From: Gemmataceae bacterium
Lineage (GTDB): Bacteria; Planctomycetota; Planctomycetia; Gemmatales; Gemmataceae
Direction of reading: 5' to 3'
Assembly (NCBI GenBank): GCA_019694755.1
Contig: JAIBBI010000003.1
Span: forward strand, 1 to 64,000
Length of the DNA stretch: 64,000 nucleotides
Shown: positions 1 to 8,775 of the stretch, piece after piece
Position numbering within the stretch: the stretch's first letter is position 1
Layout: each line of letters starts with the position of its first letter
Made by a program: the position numbers and the translations under genes
The notes under the pieces: generated by a model
Told to the model about the DNA's origin: nothing
The model's database searches: none
What the model saw: only the letters and a program-made list of their open reading frames with translations

Positions 1-770
1 AGAAAGCCCGAAACGTGGGCAAATGCATAGACACCCACGATCGCGCCGATCGTGTGCGGCGAGAAGCCGGGCGGGTCGGCCAGGACGCCGGCGAGCAGTT
101 GCGCGAGCGCGAGGCCGAGGAAGAACGCGCCGGCCGCCGCCCAGAGCAAACCCTCGAGCAACTGTCGGAACGTGAGCCGGGGCGGCGGCGCGTGCCCGGC
201 CGGGAGGAACCGCTGCATCGCCCGCAGTGCGAGCCGATCGAAGAACCCGGGGATGATCGGCACGGCCGCGATCGCGAACAGGATCAGTGCACGCCCCAGG
301 GCGGCCCCGTCGAGCAGCGATGCCAGGCCCGCGGCCACGAGCGCTCCGCCCGCCATGCTGACGAGCGTCTCGTACACGGTCATGGCCACCGAGATGACCA
401 CCGGCACGTTCCACTGATAAGCCACGGCCGAGCGCACGACCATGACGAGCGCCCGGCCCGGCACATACTTGCCCACGTGGCTGATGAGATACGCACGGAG
501 GATGGGTGCCAGCGGCCCGGGCTCATACCGCCGAACCAGACGGGCGAAGTACATGCCCCAGCAGACGATCGCGACGACGTAAAGCCCGGCCGACGCGGCG
601 ATGCGGTCGCCACGCCAATGGTCGGCAAGCGAACTGAGGTCCGTGGTTTGGATGAGCCGGGTCAGATGCCAGGCCACGCCGACGACGATGGCGAGCGCGA
701 GCACCGGCCGAACAACGCGCCACCAATGCATAGGGAATCCATGCCGCCCGTGAAACGGTGAATGACTCAT
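1..770 (-). CDS. Lysylphosphatidylglycerol synthase-like/UPF0104 membrane protein, C-terminus off the window
   Basis: This reading frame starts at ATG 770 and runs off the left edge, so only about 256 residues are seen. The translation begins MSHSPFHGRHGFPMHWW and then shows many hydrophobic segments. A short polar motif, SHVGKYVPGRALVMVVRS, lies near residue 90 and is typical of the transmembrane flippase-like half of lysylphosphatidylglycerol synthases (UPF0104 group). Such proteins sit in the inner membrane and are thought to move lipids or lipid-linked molecules; the substrate cannot be told here. No catalytic aminoacyl-transfer domain is visible, but the end is missing. Overlapping open frames on the plus strand are arginine-rich shadows. 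Confidence 0.75.
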   Translation of the reverse strand, partial: MSHSPFHGRHGFPMHWWRVVRPVLALAIVVGVAWHLTRLIQTTDLSSLADHWRGDRIAASAGLYVVAIVCWGMYFARLVRRYEPGPLAPILRAYLISHVGKYVPGRALVMVVRSAVAYQWNVPVVISVAMTVYETLVSMAGGALVAAGLASLLDGAALGRALILFAIAAVPIIPGFFDRLALRAMQRFLPAGHAPPPRLTFRQLLEGLLWAAAGAFFLGLALAQLLAGVLADPPGFSPHTIGAIVGVYAFAHVSGF

Positions 771-823
771 CACCCCCGGAAGGGCATGCGATGCGGATCA
801 TTCTCGCGAGTGGCGCTCATTTT

Positions 824-928
824 GGCGAGCGTCGAGCCGTCATTCCGACGTAGTGCCGGGCGATAGCTGCGACGCCGCTGCTCGAAACATTCCTCCACGT
901 CTTGCTGACGCATCGACGCTCGTCGGCG
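824..928. repeat. Dispersed intergenic repeat, copy A
   Basis: Two sub-motifs recur elsewhere in the window. The first (824-842) is GGCGAGCGTCGAGCCGTCA, also found nearly intact at 1909-1927 and 3413-3431. The second (894-928) matches 3310-3344 at 31 of 35 positions. Copy A and the copy at 10592-10684 have the same order and spacing. The copies lie upstream of minus-strand genes. No protein is supported here; the 69-codon open frame over this copy looks random. Confidence 0.5.
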
Positions 929-969
929 AGCATGCAACCTTCGCAGCAAAACCGAGCGCGACGGGCGGC

Positions 970-1326
970 TTACTGCCAAACTAGATTGTCCCCCAAAACG
1001 CTTTCAACCTTCGCTACAGCGGCCGCGAGGGATTGAAACACCCCGCCGTCTGCCGGAAAATTACTGCCCCGGCATTGGTATTCCACGTAGTAGCATTCAC
1101 AAGGACAGTCGTCTTGTATGTCAGGAGGATCCTCGTAGTCTCCGGATCCGTAGATGATGTCGCCGCGGTAAATGCAAATCGTGGAAGGCACTACTCCGTC
1201 GTAAAGCCAAGTGCCCTGTTTTACAATCGGCCATGCCGGATTGATCATTTGAGTGTTACACGCCGAAAGATATCGTGATCCACTAAGCACAGCAAGAAGC
1301 GGGGCACTCGAGAGTGAGAAGTCCAA
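970..1326 (-). CDS. Small putative lipoprotein or secreted protein
   Basis: A 118-residue frame that starts with TTG at 1326; an in-frame stop lies just upstream. The first 23 residues are largely hydrophobic and end in L-S-A-C, which fits a lipobox, although the usual basic N-terminus is missing. The mature part is acidic and has a cysteine cluster (CPCECYY, then another Cys). I do not recognise a family. It could be a small surface lipoprotein or the remnant of a longer gene. Codon use is plausible but not strongly biased. Confidence 0.4.
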   Translation of the reverse strand: MDFSLSSAPLLAVLSGSRYLSACNTQMINPAWPIVKQGTWLYDGVVPSTICIYRGDIIYGSGDYEDPPDIQDDCPCECYYVEYQCRGSNFPADGGVFQSLAAAVAKVESVLGDNLVWQ

Positions 1327-1483
1327 GCAGAAATGCTATCGTGCCGACTGCTGTATGTCCCGGCGCGGCGTCCCGAGACCGCTTGCACTCCTAAAGATGG
1401 GCACCAAACATCAATGGCTGGAAGTCCCGGAGGGTGGCTCCTTTTGGCGGTAGCGGCCGAGATGTAACTACTGCCTTCGACGC

Positions 1484-1732
1484 TCAACGCTTTGGCTCAA
1501 CCGGAAAAATCGCCTCCGGGACGATTGAATACCCCGCCAACTTTGTGGAAGCCCCGGGAGCGGGCGGCGCCCGGCGCGGTTCTGTCCGGCGCGGGCCATA
1601 CGACACGAACTTCAGGCCGCTCTTTTTCTCTTGTTTCTTGATGTCGCGACAAATCGCGTCCGGGTCGTAGTTGAACCTGACTGCATGTACGTCGTGGATT
1701 CGCCTAACTTCGTCCACAATGGGATCGTTCAT
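1484..1732 (-). CDS. Small conserved hypothetical protein (82 aa)
   Basis: The start resembles a small protein family common in planctomycetes and cyanobacteria: MNDPIVDEVRRI, then a FNYDPDAICRDIKKQE segment. Members are often downstream partners of another short gene. Here the ATG overlaps the TGA of a short upstream frame that ends at 1729 (ATGA overlap) and has no start before an in-frame stop about 40 codons upstream, so the partner may be truncated. The function is unknown; a toxin-antitoxin-like role is only a guess from the gene layout. Confidence 0.6.
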   Translation of the reverse strand: MNDPIVDEVRRIHDVHAVRFNYDPDAICRDIKKQEKKSGLKFVSYGPRRTEPRRAPPAPGASTKLAGYSIVPEAIFPVEPKR

Positions 1733-2010
1733 GACTTGGCCTCCATCAGTCCTTCGGGCGTGCAGATAATCGGGGGCATGGCACCCATAGCCGCACAGAC
1801 TTTTTTGACGTGGGCCGCACTCGACAGTTCACTGCAATTGTGCCCTCATTTCGCGGCCCCGCTGCCGATCGCAATAATCCGGGCGAAGGCAGGTACGAGG
1901 ATCGGCTCGGCGAGCGTTGAGCCGTCAGAAGAACGTGGTTTCGTGTTACGGCTGCGGCGTCGCCCGCCATCCTCGTGGAGCAGGACCACATTGGAGTCCT
2001 ATCCGCTCAT

Positions 2011-3189
2011 TCAGCCGTCTTTGCTTGACAATCTGATGGCCGGGTTGTTGAAAATCAAATCGACCGAAGGGTCGAAACTCCGTGGCACTGGAAAGCCAAT
2101 GTCGACCCGGTGCCCGAACTCGGCACGGAGGGACGCCACCTCATCGAGCGTCAGCGGGGTACCCCCGATTCCCAACAGCCGGAGCTTCGGAAATACGCCT
2201 GACGACAGAAGTGCGCGGAGAGCGTGCAAATGGACCTCGCTGAAGGACAGATTGAGTACCTCAAGTGCAGGGAATGCTCCCGGTCGCATCAATCCCCGCA
2301 GCGTCAAATCGTCCAGACCGCAATTGCCGAGTCCAAGCCATCGGAGTCGCGGCCATCGCCCCGGTGACGCAAACGGGCGAAGCCCGCATGCCCCTTCGAT
2401 GATTCCATCCAGATGCAGATATGTCATACCTCGAAAACTGTCCGAGCGAAGCAACGCCTGCACCACTGCGCCCGTGCATGGCGTGTTGTCGATTGCCAAC
2501 TCGCACAGTCCGGTGAGAGTAGGTGACTCGAGGATTGGCAGTATCCCCTCGTCACTAATTCGGTCCTCGCTGAGCAATAGGCCCCCGAGCTTTGCCAGCA
2601 GTCCCGGCTCGTTCGCTAAGAGGCGCAGTCCATCGTCGGTTGTGCTCTCGAAGCCACCGTGGATGCGAATGTCGCGGAGCCGGCATAGGACAGGTGACGA
2701 GGCCAACCGCCCGACGTAAGACTCGATCGCACCAAACGGGTCACCTTCCCGGTGTCCGACTTTCAGACACACGCGGGGGAGCGGCCCTTCCGGCCGGAGG
2801 TTGGTCGGGTCGGTTGAGAAGAACGTCTCCGGCCGACAGTGGATTGAATCCACGAATCCGCGGTAAAACCAGAGGTTGGAAAGAGCGATACCACGCTCGG
2901 TGCAATAATGTGCCCTTGTGACAGTTCTGCTCACGCTGTGTTCAGTTAATGGTTCGTACCCGGTCGCCCACTGGTTGCCGTTCGCGCTCAAAAGTCCAAC
3001 CGCGCGGTCAGTCAGGTGCTCGTGCTCCGGTGACCCGGTCTCGTGGGACTCGGCCTCGATTTGGATTCGGATGAACTCGGCGCGCGCCGGGTCGTCATGT
3101 TCGTCCAGCCAGTCGGCGTACACCAGTCGCAACGTGTCGTCGTCCGGCTCCAACTGTATCGCTCGACGCAGGGCATCGCCGTGAGACAT
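2011..3189 (-). CDS. TIGR02996-domain leucine-rich-repeat protein
   Basis: Start chosen at ATG 3189 (392 aa) because AGGA lies just upstream and the protein then begins MSHGDALRRAIQLEP. Residues 1-50 match the TIGR02996 repeat-companion domain (LRLVYADWLDEHDDPARAEF), a domain strongly enriched in Gemmata-type planctomycetes. The C-terminal half carries several leucine-rich repeats (L.WLGLGNCGL, LEVLNLSFSEV, LRLLGIGGT). No signal peptide is seen, so it is probably cytoplasmic. The family is much expanded in these genomes and its role is unknown; protein binding through the repeats is inferred. Confidence 0.85.
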   Translation of the reverse strand: MSHGDALRRAIQLEPDDDTLRLVYADWLDEHDDPARAEFIRIQIEAESHETGSPEHEHLTDRAVGLLSANGNQWATGYEPLTEHSVSRTVTRAHYCTERGIALSNLWFYRGFVDSIHCRPETFFSTDPTNLRPEGPLPRVCLKVGHREGDPFGAIESYVGRLASSPVLCRLRDIRIHGGFESTTDDGLRLLANEPGLLAKLGGLLLSEDRISDEGILPILESPTLTGLCELAIDNTPCTGAVVQALLRSDSFRGMTYLHLDGIIEGACGLRPFASPGRWPRLRWLGLGNCGLDDLTLRGLMRPGAFPALEVLNLSFSEVHLHALRALLSSGVFPKLRLLGIGGTPLTLDEVASLRAEFGHRVDIGFPVPRSFDPSVDLIFNNPAIRLSSKDG

Positions 3190-3309
3190 CGTCCTGTTCC
3201 CACCGGAGTTCCGAGTTCGCTCAGTCGCTACATCGACGTGTATTCTCTGTGGTGTAGGACGGTCGGGCACAGTTGCTCAGCCCCAGGGACAACCGTCTAC
3301 AGTTCCAGT

Positions 3310-3431
3310 TCCACGTCGTGTTGACGCAACAACGCTCGTCGGCGTTACGGCGATCCGCGCGGCGGAGCCGCGAAGAGCCAGTGACCCGGCGGGAACCGGC
3401 CACGAGAAACCAGGCGAACATCGAGCCGTCA
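3310..3431. repeat. Dispersed intergenic repeat, copy B (motif order reversed)
   Basis: The motif at 3310-3344 matches 894-928 at 31 of 35 positions, and the motif at 3413-3431 matches 824-842. Compared with copy A, the two motifs are in the opposite order. The copy lies about 120 bp upstream of the TIGR02996-domain gene and downstream of the membrane-protein gene at 3429-3935; its last few bases overlap that gene's stop. Confidence 0.45.
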
Positions 3432-3935
3432 GGCCGACGTGGAGGTAGGTCGATCCCAAGGCCGTAGGAGCTGCCCAATGAATCCCGCCAGCAAACCAAT
3501 CACCGCACCGACAGCCACCGCCTCGACGATCATCGGAACGTTGTAGTCCCACCAGATGCCACCCAATCTCCAGCCCGGCCGATAGACCTCCGGCAGACGC
3601 ATCAGCAACAAAACCAGTCCCGAGATCACGCCCCCGCTCGCTGCTCCGACCAATGGCCGACCGATCGCTGCTGAGGCCGCACCAAGCGCACCTCCGAACA
3701 GACCGGGAAGAATGGAAACAAGGACGCAGAATTCGAAATCCTTGTTATTCGACGTGAAGACGGCGCCATCGACATAGCTCGCAAAGCCAGCCGTGCCGGG
3801 CGACGAGTGAAGTCCGTGCTGATACCACCAGAACCACCCGGGATTGTGCACCTCGCTGAATGTGAGCGCGAATCGAAGGGCCGCCCCTGCCAAGGCGCCC
3901 ACGGTCACGGCGAGCATCGAGAACTCAAGTCGCAT
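3429..3935 (-). CDS. Small multi-pass membrane protein
   Basis: Start chosen at ATG 3935, giving 168 residues that begin MRLEFSMLAVTVGALAGAAL. The longer open frame upstream has a non-protein-like composition. About four hydrophobic segments are visible, at roughly residues 7-28, 75-100, 103-120 and 140-160. A Trp-rich stretch (GWFWWYQHG) follows the first of them. No family is recognised. It is probably an inner-membrane protein of unknown role. Confidence 0.65.
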   Translation of the reverse strand: MRLEFSMLAVTVGALAGAALRFALTFSEVHNPGWFWWYQHGLHSSPGTAGFASYVDGAVFTSNNKDFEFCVLVSILPGLFGGALGAASAAIGRPLVGAASGGVISGLVLLLMRLPEVYRPGWRLGGIWWDYNVPMIVEAVAVGAVIGLLAGFIGQLLRPWDRPTSTSA

Positions 3936-4164
3936 GGCATTCTTCAATTGGCATGGTATTCGGTCGGGTGTCGACAGATTACACGGACACGGCGCCAGAG
4001 GCAAAGCATCGCCCGTTATCACTTTACGATTGTCGAGCGGCATGGAGTGGCGATGATCCATCGACAGGGATTCAACCACTCCGCATTTCGCAGAGAGGAT
4101 AAGGGGCACTTGAAGTCTGCGGCCGGGCCGCAATACTCTGCCGTAGGTATCTCGCAGGTGACCT

Positions 4165-5241
4165 ATGCCGAAGCTGACGCCGATCCGGAATGACGGGCTG
4201 GAGTTGGTCTTTGAACCGCACGAGCGGGCCTTTTCGCTCCTGATGCCGGCAGGCTGGACCAACCAGGCCCACCTGCAACGCGAACACTCGCTCAATCGCA
4301 TTCTTGCGTCCGCGATCTCCCCCGACAAACGCACGCTGATATACCTGGGCGATCCCCGACTGCCGAATTTCCAGGAGCCGAATCCATATCTGGGGTCGAT
4401 GTCGTTTTCCCCTATGTCCCGGGTGCAGCCATTTACTCCCGCCGACCGTTTCTTTTCCGACTACGTGCGCCAGTGCTTCGGCCAAGCTCCGGGATTTGCA
4501 ATAGCGGAAGCTTCCGCCTGTCCGGAAATGATTCCGGCCGTCGCCCCGCAAAGACCGGGGGTGGTCATCACGACGACGGCGATTTCATTCCGCCACGTCC
4601 ACAACGGCACTCCGATGGAATGCCGGCTGTTCGGTGCGACGATCGGGTGGAACGGCTTTTGGGTGGTCGAAGTCGCTACCGCGAGCACGGCCGACGCGCT
4701 CGATCCGCTGACTCCGCTGGTGCTGCGAATGTTGACCTCGCGAACATTCGACCCACGATTTGTGGCTGCCACCCAGCAGAGACACGAACACATCATGGCC
4801 ATGGGCAGGCAGCAGATCGAATTCATCAATCAGATGACCAACCTGCAAGCGCAGGCGCATCAGCAGCGCATGCACGATATCGCTGCCGCGGGAGCAGCGA
4901 ACACCCGGATGCACAACGAACGCATGGCCCAGCACGACGTTAGTTACCAGTCCTGGTCGGATCGGCAGGCGCAGAGTGACGCGACCCAGAGCCACTGGAT
5001 GGCCCAGCAAACCGTCGATGACAACATGCAGCAAGCCAGGATCAACGCAATCCGGGAGGAGAACACTGTCGCCGGGGCCGACGGTTCGACCTACCAGGTC
5101 GACTCCCACCACGAACGGTACTACGTCAACAAACGTGACAACACCTACATCGGGACCCGCGCGACGACAGAACACGGCGACCTCCGGCGAACTTACGGCG
5201 TCAACCCGGACGACTTCGAAGAAGTGAGAATCGTGCGCTAG
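4165..5241 (+). CDS. Conserved hypothetical protein with helical C-terminal region
   Basis: A 358-residue protein whose ATG follows a good ribosome site (AGGTGA, 5 bases upstream). The N-terminal 190 residues look like a mixed alpha/beta domain with no motif I recognise. Residues 195-305 are rich in Gln, His, Met and Ala and are likely a long helix or coiled coil. The last 60 residues hold a short beta-like segment (GADGSTYQVDSHHERYYV). No signal peptide is seen. The 3' end overlaps the opposite-strand gene 5201-5704 by 41 bp. Confidence 0.75.
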   Translation: MPKLTPIRNDGLELVFEPHERAFSLLMPAGWTNQAHLQREHSLNRILASAISPDKRTLIYLGDPRLPNFQEPNPYLGSMSFSPMSRVQPFTPADRFFSDYVRQCFGQAPGFAIAEASACPEMIPAVAPQRPGVVITTTAISFRHVHNGTPMECRLFGATIGWNGFWVVEVATASTADALDPLTPLVLRMLTSRTFDPRFVAATQQRHEHIMAMGRQQIEFINQMTNLQAQAHQQRMHDIAAAGAANTRMHNERMAQHDVSYQSWSDRQAQSDATQSHWMAQQTVDDNMQQARINAIREENTVAGADGSTYQVDSHHERYYVNKRDNTYIGTRATTEHGDLRRTYGVNPDDFEEVRIVR

Positions 5242-5704
5242 TTTGTTTGGGCAGGTACCAAACGCACGCCAGCGCGATCGCGGTCAGGATCGCCGATGCA
5301 ATCGGAACTGCAACACAGAATAACTTGGCGGTTGCCACGGCCAGCGCGCCCCAATCGCCGCCCCGAGCCTGGGCACCCAAAACCACCAAGACACCGAGCG
5401 CGACCGTCGCCACGTCCGCAATCACTCCCGCGATGAGAAAGCCCACTGCGACAATCCAGACGGCCGACTTCTGCGTCCAGACAAACGTCACGGCCAGCAA
5501 ACCGCCGAGGACCATCCCGGCAGCGCCCGCCATCGCCACGCTACCCCACAGATGGTCGTATGCTTCTTTGGAATCCGTGATTGCCAGCCAACCCAGAAAG
5601 CCGAGCCCCGCGCCCACCGGGACGAGCACAAACAAGAGTGCGGCTGCCAGGCATCCGGTGAGGTGCCTGCGCCTGCCCGAAGGCGAAGTACCATTTGTAC
5701 TCAT
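5201..5704 (-). CDS. Four-helix membrane protein
   Basis: A 167-residue protein starting at ATG 5704. A basic N-terminus (GRRRHL) is followed by about four transmembrane segments, near residues 15-42, 52-75, 83-108 and 125-150. No family is recognised. It is convergent with the preceding gene and their ends overlap by 41 bp, so each coding end is antisense to the other. Confidence 0.65.
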   Translation of the reverse strand: MSTNGTSPSGRRRHLTGCLAAALLFVLVPVGAGLGFLGWLAITDSKEAYDHLWGSVAMAGAAGMVLGGLLAVTFVWTQKSAVWIVAVGFLIAGVIADVATVALGVLVVLGAQARGGDWGALAVATAKLFCVAVPIASAILTAIALACVWYLPKQTSARFSLLRSRPG

Positions 5705-6404
5705 GTAAACTCTTGGCCAGCCGTGGGGTGTTTAAAGTTCATGCGGTCGATCAGTCGCCGTGCACAGTCGACGACTGTCATTGCTACTTGGCCGGTCAGA
5801 CGGCCGAGGTCGTCTAATCCCAAGATTCCGGTAGTGGATCGTGCCGGCCGCCGGCTTCCGGGTCGTTTGATGGTAAGCCAACCTTTGAGTGTACACAGAC
5901 ACGACGAGGTGCACATTTCCGAAGTCGTCTCTCCGCCGTAGCTCCGTCAGCATATTCCAGTGCCGTAACGCTATCGCCTGCTCAGTCGTTGCAATCGTGC
6001 AGCCCCGTCGCGAAGAGTAAGAACACAAGGTATCGCAGGGCTCCCTCCCGAGTAGTTGTTCCGAGTCGTGTGTGCCTCACGCGGAAGGGCTGCCGCAGGA
6101 GGTCGACTGATTCGCGGCACGTGCGACACGTCGAATGCAGCGACTGAGGCGAAGTTAAACCCGCCGTCAGTTGAATCTGGATTCCGCGCGGCGATGCGGC
6201 GCGTCGGTGCCAATGGTGAGATTCCTCCGGACGATCGCAAAGACCTGAATTGGGCTTGACTTGACACCGAGAGGCAACATGGCTATTGCGATGCGCGAAT
6301 AGCGATCTTTCCGTGGAGTATTGCCGGACGATCCGGGTCGGGGGGGGGCACCGCCCCCACGGACGGTCGTCGCAGTGTACAGCCTTCCGGTACTGGACTG
6401 AGTC
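5705..6404. other. Roughly 700 bp without a supported gene
   Basis: Several open frames of 70-145 codons exist on both strands, but none has protein-like composition, a ribosome site or a recognisable motif. Some minus-strand pieces between 5720 and 6030 look faintly protein-like in shifting frames and may be remains of a decayed gene. A G-rich run at 6342-6350 followed by CACCGCCCCC could form a small hairpin. Confidence 0.5.
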
Positions 6405-7748
6405 ATGCGCGTCTGCCAAGTCCTGATCGCCCTGGGAGTGCTGTCGGTCACCCTAGGAAGCTTGCGAGGGCAGACCCCACCTGAGGGAAGTTCGGGGGCC
6501 CCTCCCGTGGTTGCGCCGGCCGCAAGTAGCCCGGCGGCGCCCGGTGACTCAAACGCGTCAAAAGAGTCCGCCGACACACTGGCTCAATTGTCGAAGGGGC
6601 TCGACGCAGTTTCGAAGCGATTAACAGTGACCACGGCAGACGACCAGTTCAAGTTCGTGATCTTCGGGGCCGTGGTCGGGGAGACCATTGCATCGACGCA
6701 ACGGATCACCGCGGCGGGTTCCTACCTTTTCGTGAACCCGTTCCTCGGACGGGATTCACCCTCGATCGAGGTACAAGGTCGCGGCACGAGCCTTGGAGCC
6801 ATGCTCGTAGGCCCCGAGATTGCAGGCTTTCAGAGCGGCGGGCAGGTGCTCATCTACCTTTACGGCGATTCACCATTCGCCAATCTGTACGGTGCGTTTT
6901 TCGCTTTCGCCTACGCCGAGTTAAAGAACGAGGACTGGCGATTCGCGTTCGGATTGAATCAGGACGTGTTCAATCCCTTGAACCCGGCCACGCTGAACTT
7001 CGGCTACGGACTGGATGCGGGTAACACCGGCTTTATCCGCGGGCAGTTTCGGGTGGAGCGATTTCTGAAGCCGACCGAGGATTTTCAGGTTACTCTTCAG
7101 GGCGCCCTCAGCCAGCCGGTTGTCTCGGAGTTCGCCACTCCGTTTCCGGGCTCAGATATCACTCTTGGTGAAACGAACGGCTGGCCCAACTTCGAGGGGC
7201 GAGTCGCCCTGGGATTCGGCGCATTGGAGCCGCGGTATGGCGCGCCACTGCCCACCCGTCGGATGGAGTTGGGCTTCTCGGGCCTGATCGGTCAGGTACG
7301 CACGAGTTCTCCTGACACTCGGGTGCTTGCCACGACGGCGGGCGTTGGCGTGGACTTCACCGCAAATGTCACCGACCGGTTCGGCTTCAAGGCCGAGTTT
7401 TACAAAGGCCAGGGAATGGGCAGCTACTTCGGCGGCTCGGGCCAGAGCGTGAACCTCGAGTCGTTTCGCTCGATCCGGTCTCTCGGCGGCTGGGCCGAAA
7501 CCTGGTTCTATCTCACGCCGTGCCTGCACACGCACTGGGGCGCAGGCATCGACGACCCGCGCGACGGGGACGTCGGCAACAATCAGCGAACACAAAACCA
7601 GTTTGCATTCGGCAACGTGATCTGGGATGCAACCAAGAATCTGCAACTCGGTTTCGAGGTGAGCCGGTACGACACGCGATGGAACCTGCCCAACATTCCC
7701 AGTACGGACGCCTGGATCTTCCACACGCGCGTCGCGCTGAAGTTCTAA
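6405..7748 (+). CDS. Outer-membrane porin-like beta-barrel protein
   Basis: A 447-residue protein with an N-terminal signal peptide (MRVCQVLIALGVLSVTLGS, cleavage probably near residue 23). A Pro/Ala/Ser-rich segment follows, then a short helix (residues 55-75), then a long alternating region typical of a beta-barrel. It ends in Phe (TRVALKF), as outer-membrane barrels usually do for recognition by the BAM machinery. It resembles planctomycete porins of the DcaP/OprP kind in layout, but the substrate is unknown. Confidence 0.8.
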   Translation: MRVCQVLIALGVLSVTLGSLRGQTPPEGSSGAPPVVAPAASSPAAPGDSNASKESADTLAQLSKGLDAVSKRLTVTTADDQFKFVIFGAVVGETIASTQRITAAGSYLFVNPFLGRDSPSIEVQGRGTSLGAMLVGPEIAGFQSGGQVLIYLYGDSPFANLYGAFFAFAYAELKNEDWRFAFGLNQDVFNPLNPATLNFGYGLDAGNTGFIRGQFRVERFLKPTEDFQVTLQGALSQPVVSEFATPFPGSDITLGETNGWPNFEGRVALGFGALEPRYGAPLPTRRMELGFSGLIGQVRTSSPDTRVLATTAGVGVDFTANVTDRFGFKAEFYKGQGMGSYFGGSGQSVNLESFRSIRSLGGWAETWFYLTPCLHTHWGAGIDDPRDGDVGNNQRTQNQFAFGNVIWDATKNLQLGFEVSRYDTRWNLPNIPSTDAWIFHTRVALKF

Positions 7749-7796
7749 CACGCCCCCCGTCAAAGCAAATTCGCTACGATCCTACGCTTGCTGGGT

Positions 7797-8690
7797 TCAG
7801 TACGCCGTCCAGCCTCCGTCGGTGGCCATGGCCAGACCGGTCAGATTGCTGGCGTCGTCCGAGAGTAGAAACAAAATGATCGCCGCCTGTTCCCACGGCG
7901 TCGAACCGCGTTTGTCCGGGTCGGCCATCTGGAGCAGGCTTTGCGCCTTGGCACCGGCCATCGATGACCCCGCCCCTTGTGCCATCGCCCACTTCACGAA
8001 CTCGTAGGCCCGGAAGACCATCGGCGTGTCCGTCTGCGCCATGTTCACCGAGTTCACGCGGATCCCGTGAGGAGCATAATCGATCGCAGCGTTGCGGGTC
8101 AGTCCGATGACGGCGTGTTTGCTGGCGGAATATGCCGGGTTCCCGGGCAGGCCCGTGAGGCCGGCGATCGAGCCGATGTTCACGATTGACCCGCCGGCCT
8201 TCTGAGCGACCATCTGTCGCAACTCGGCCCGCATACTGAGAAACATGCTGGTCAGGTTGTTGGACAACACGGAGTTCCAGTATTCGTCGGTCGCCTCATG
8301 GACGGCGGCTGGGAGTAGCGACTTCTGGTTGGCGAAGTCCGGTGGAGCGGCCGGGTCGGTGCCGTCCATCACTCCGGCCGCGTTCAGTGCGAGATCCAAC
8401 TTTCCGAACCGACGGACGCACTCAGCCACCATGTTCTCGGCGTCGGCCGTTTTGGCGACATCGGCGACCCGGGCGACGGCCGTTCCGCCGAAAGAAGTAA
8501 TCTCCCTGACCGTCTCGTGCAACTCCGTCACCTTGCGATCGACGCACATCACGCTCGCTCCCTCGCGGGCGCCACGAATCGCGGCGCACCCGCCGATGCT
8601 GCCGACCGCAGCACCAGTAACGAGCAGAACCTTGCCGGCGAGCCGGTTGGGAGTGAATGCCGTGGGCGGAACGGGGGTAATGGCTTGCAT
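7797..8690 (-). CDS. SDR-family NAD(P)-dependent oxidoreductase
   Basis: Start chosen at ATG 8690 (297 aa), which has GGAG seven bases upstream; a longer frame to 8732 lacks this. The Rossmann motif TGAAVGSIGG lies near residue 25. The NAAG motif follows near residue 100, and the catalytic Ser (NIGSIAG) and Tyr-x3-Lys (YSASK) follow in the usual order. The C-terminus has the classical LSDDASNLTG...DGG segment. It is a classical short-chain dehydrogenase; the substrate is unknown. It lies 85 bp downstream of the sulfatase on the same strand and may be co-transcribed. Confidence 0.9.
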   Translation of the reverse strand: MQAITPVPPTAFTPNRLAGKVLLVTGAAVGSIGGCAAIRGAREGASVMCVDRKVTELHETVREITSFGGTAVARVADVAKTADAENMVAECVRRFGKLDLALNAAGVMDGTDPAAPPDFANQKSLLPAAVHEATDEYWNSVLSNNLTSMFLSMRAELRQMVAQKAGGSIVNIGSIAGLTGLPGNPAYSASKHAVIGLTRNAAIDYAPHGIRVNSVNMAQTDTPMVFRAYEFVKWAMAQGAGSSMAGAKAQSLLQMADPDKRGSTPWEQAAIILFLLSDDASNLTGLAMATDGGWTAY

Positions 8691-8775
8691 GAAATGCTCC
8701 AAATGCAACCGGCCAAACCGGGCGACTGACACGGGCCGATATCACGGTACTGCCTTCCGCGACATCAGCTCGGCA

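Noticed and set aside
15-761. Plus-strand 248-codon open frame
   Set aside because: Arg/Asp/Glu/Gly-biased composition without motifs; the opposite strand encodes a recognisable membrane protein over the same bases.
770-979. 69-codon minus-strand frame
   Set aside because: Arg-rich, with no family, and lies over a dispersed repeat segment; treated as intergenic.
1729-1850. Short minus-strand tail frame ending ICTPEGLMEAKS
   Set aside because: It has no start before an upstream stop. It may be the remnant of a truncated gene, but evidence is too thin to annotate.
1631-2719. Plus-strand 362-codon open frame
   Set aside because: Shadow of the TIGR02996-domain gene on the other strand; composition is Ser/Arg/Pro-rich and has no motif.
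6335-6365. GGGGGCACCGCCCCC hairpin
   Set aside because: The stem is short with no following T run and the G run is low complexity; not called a terminator.
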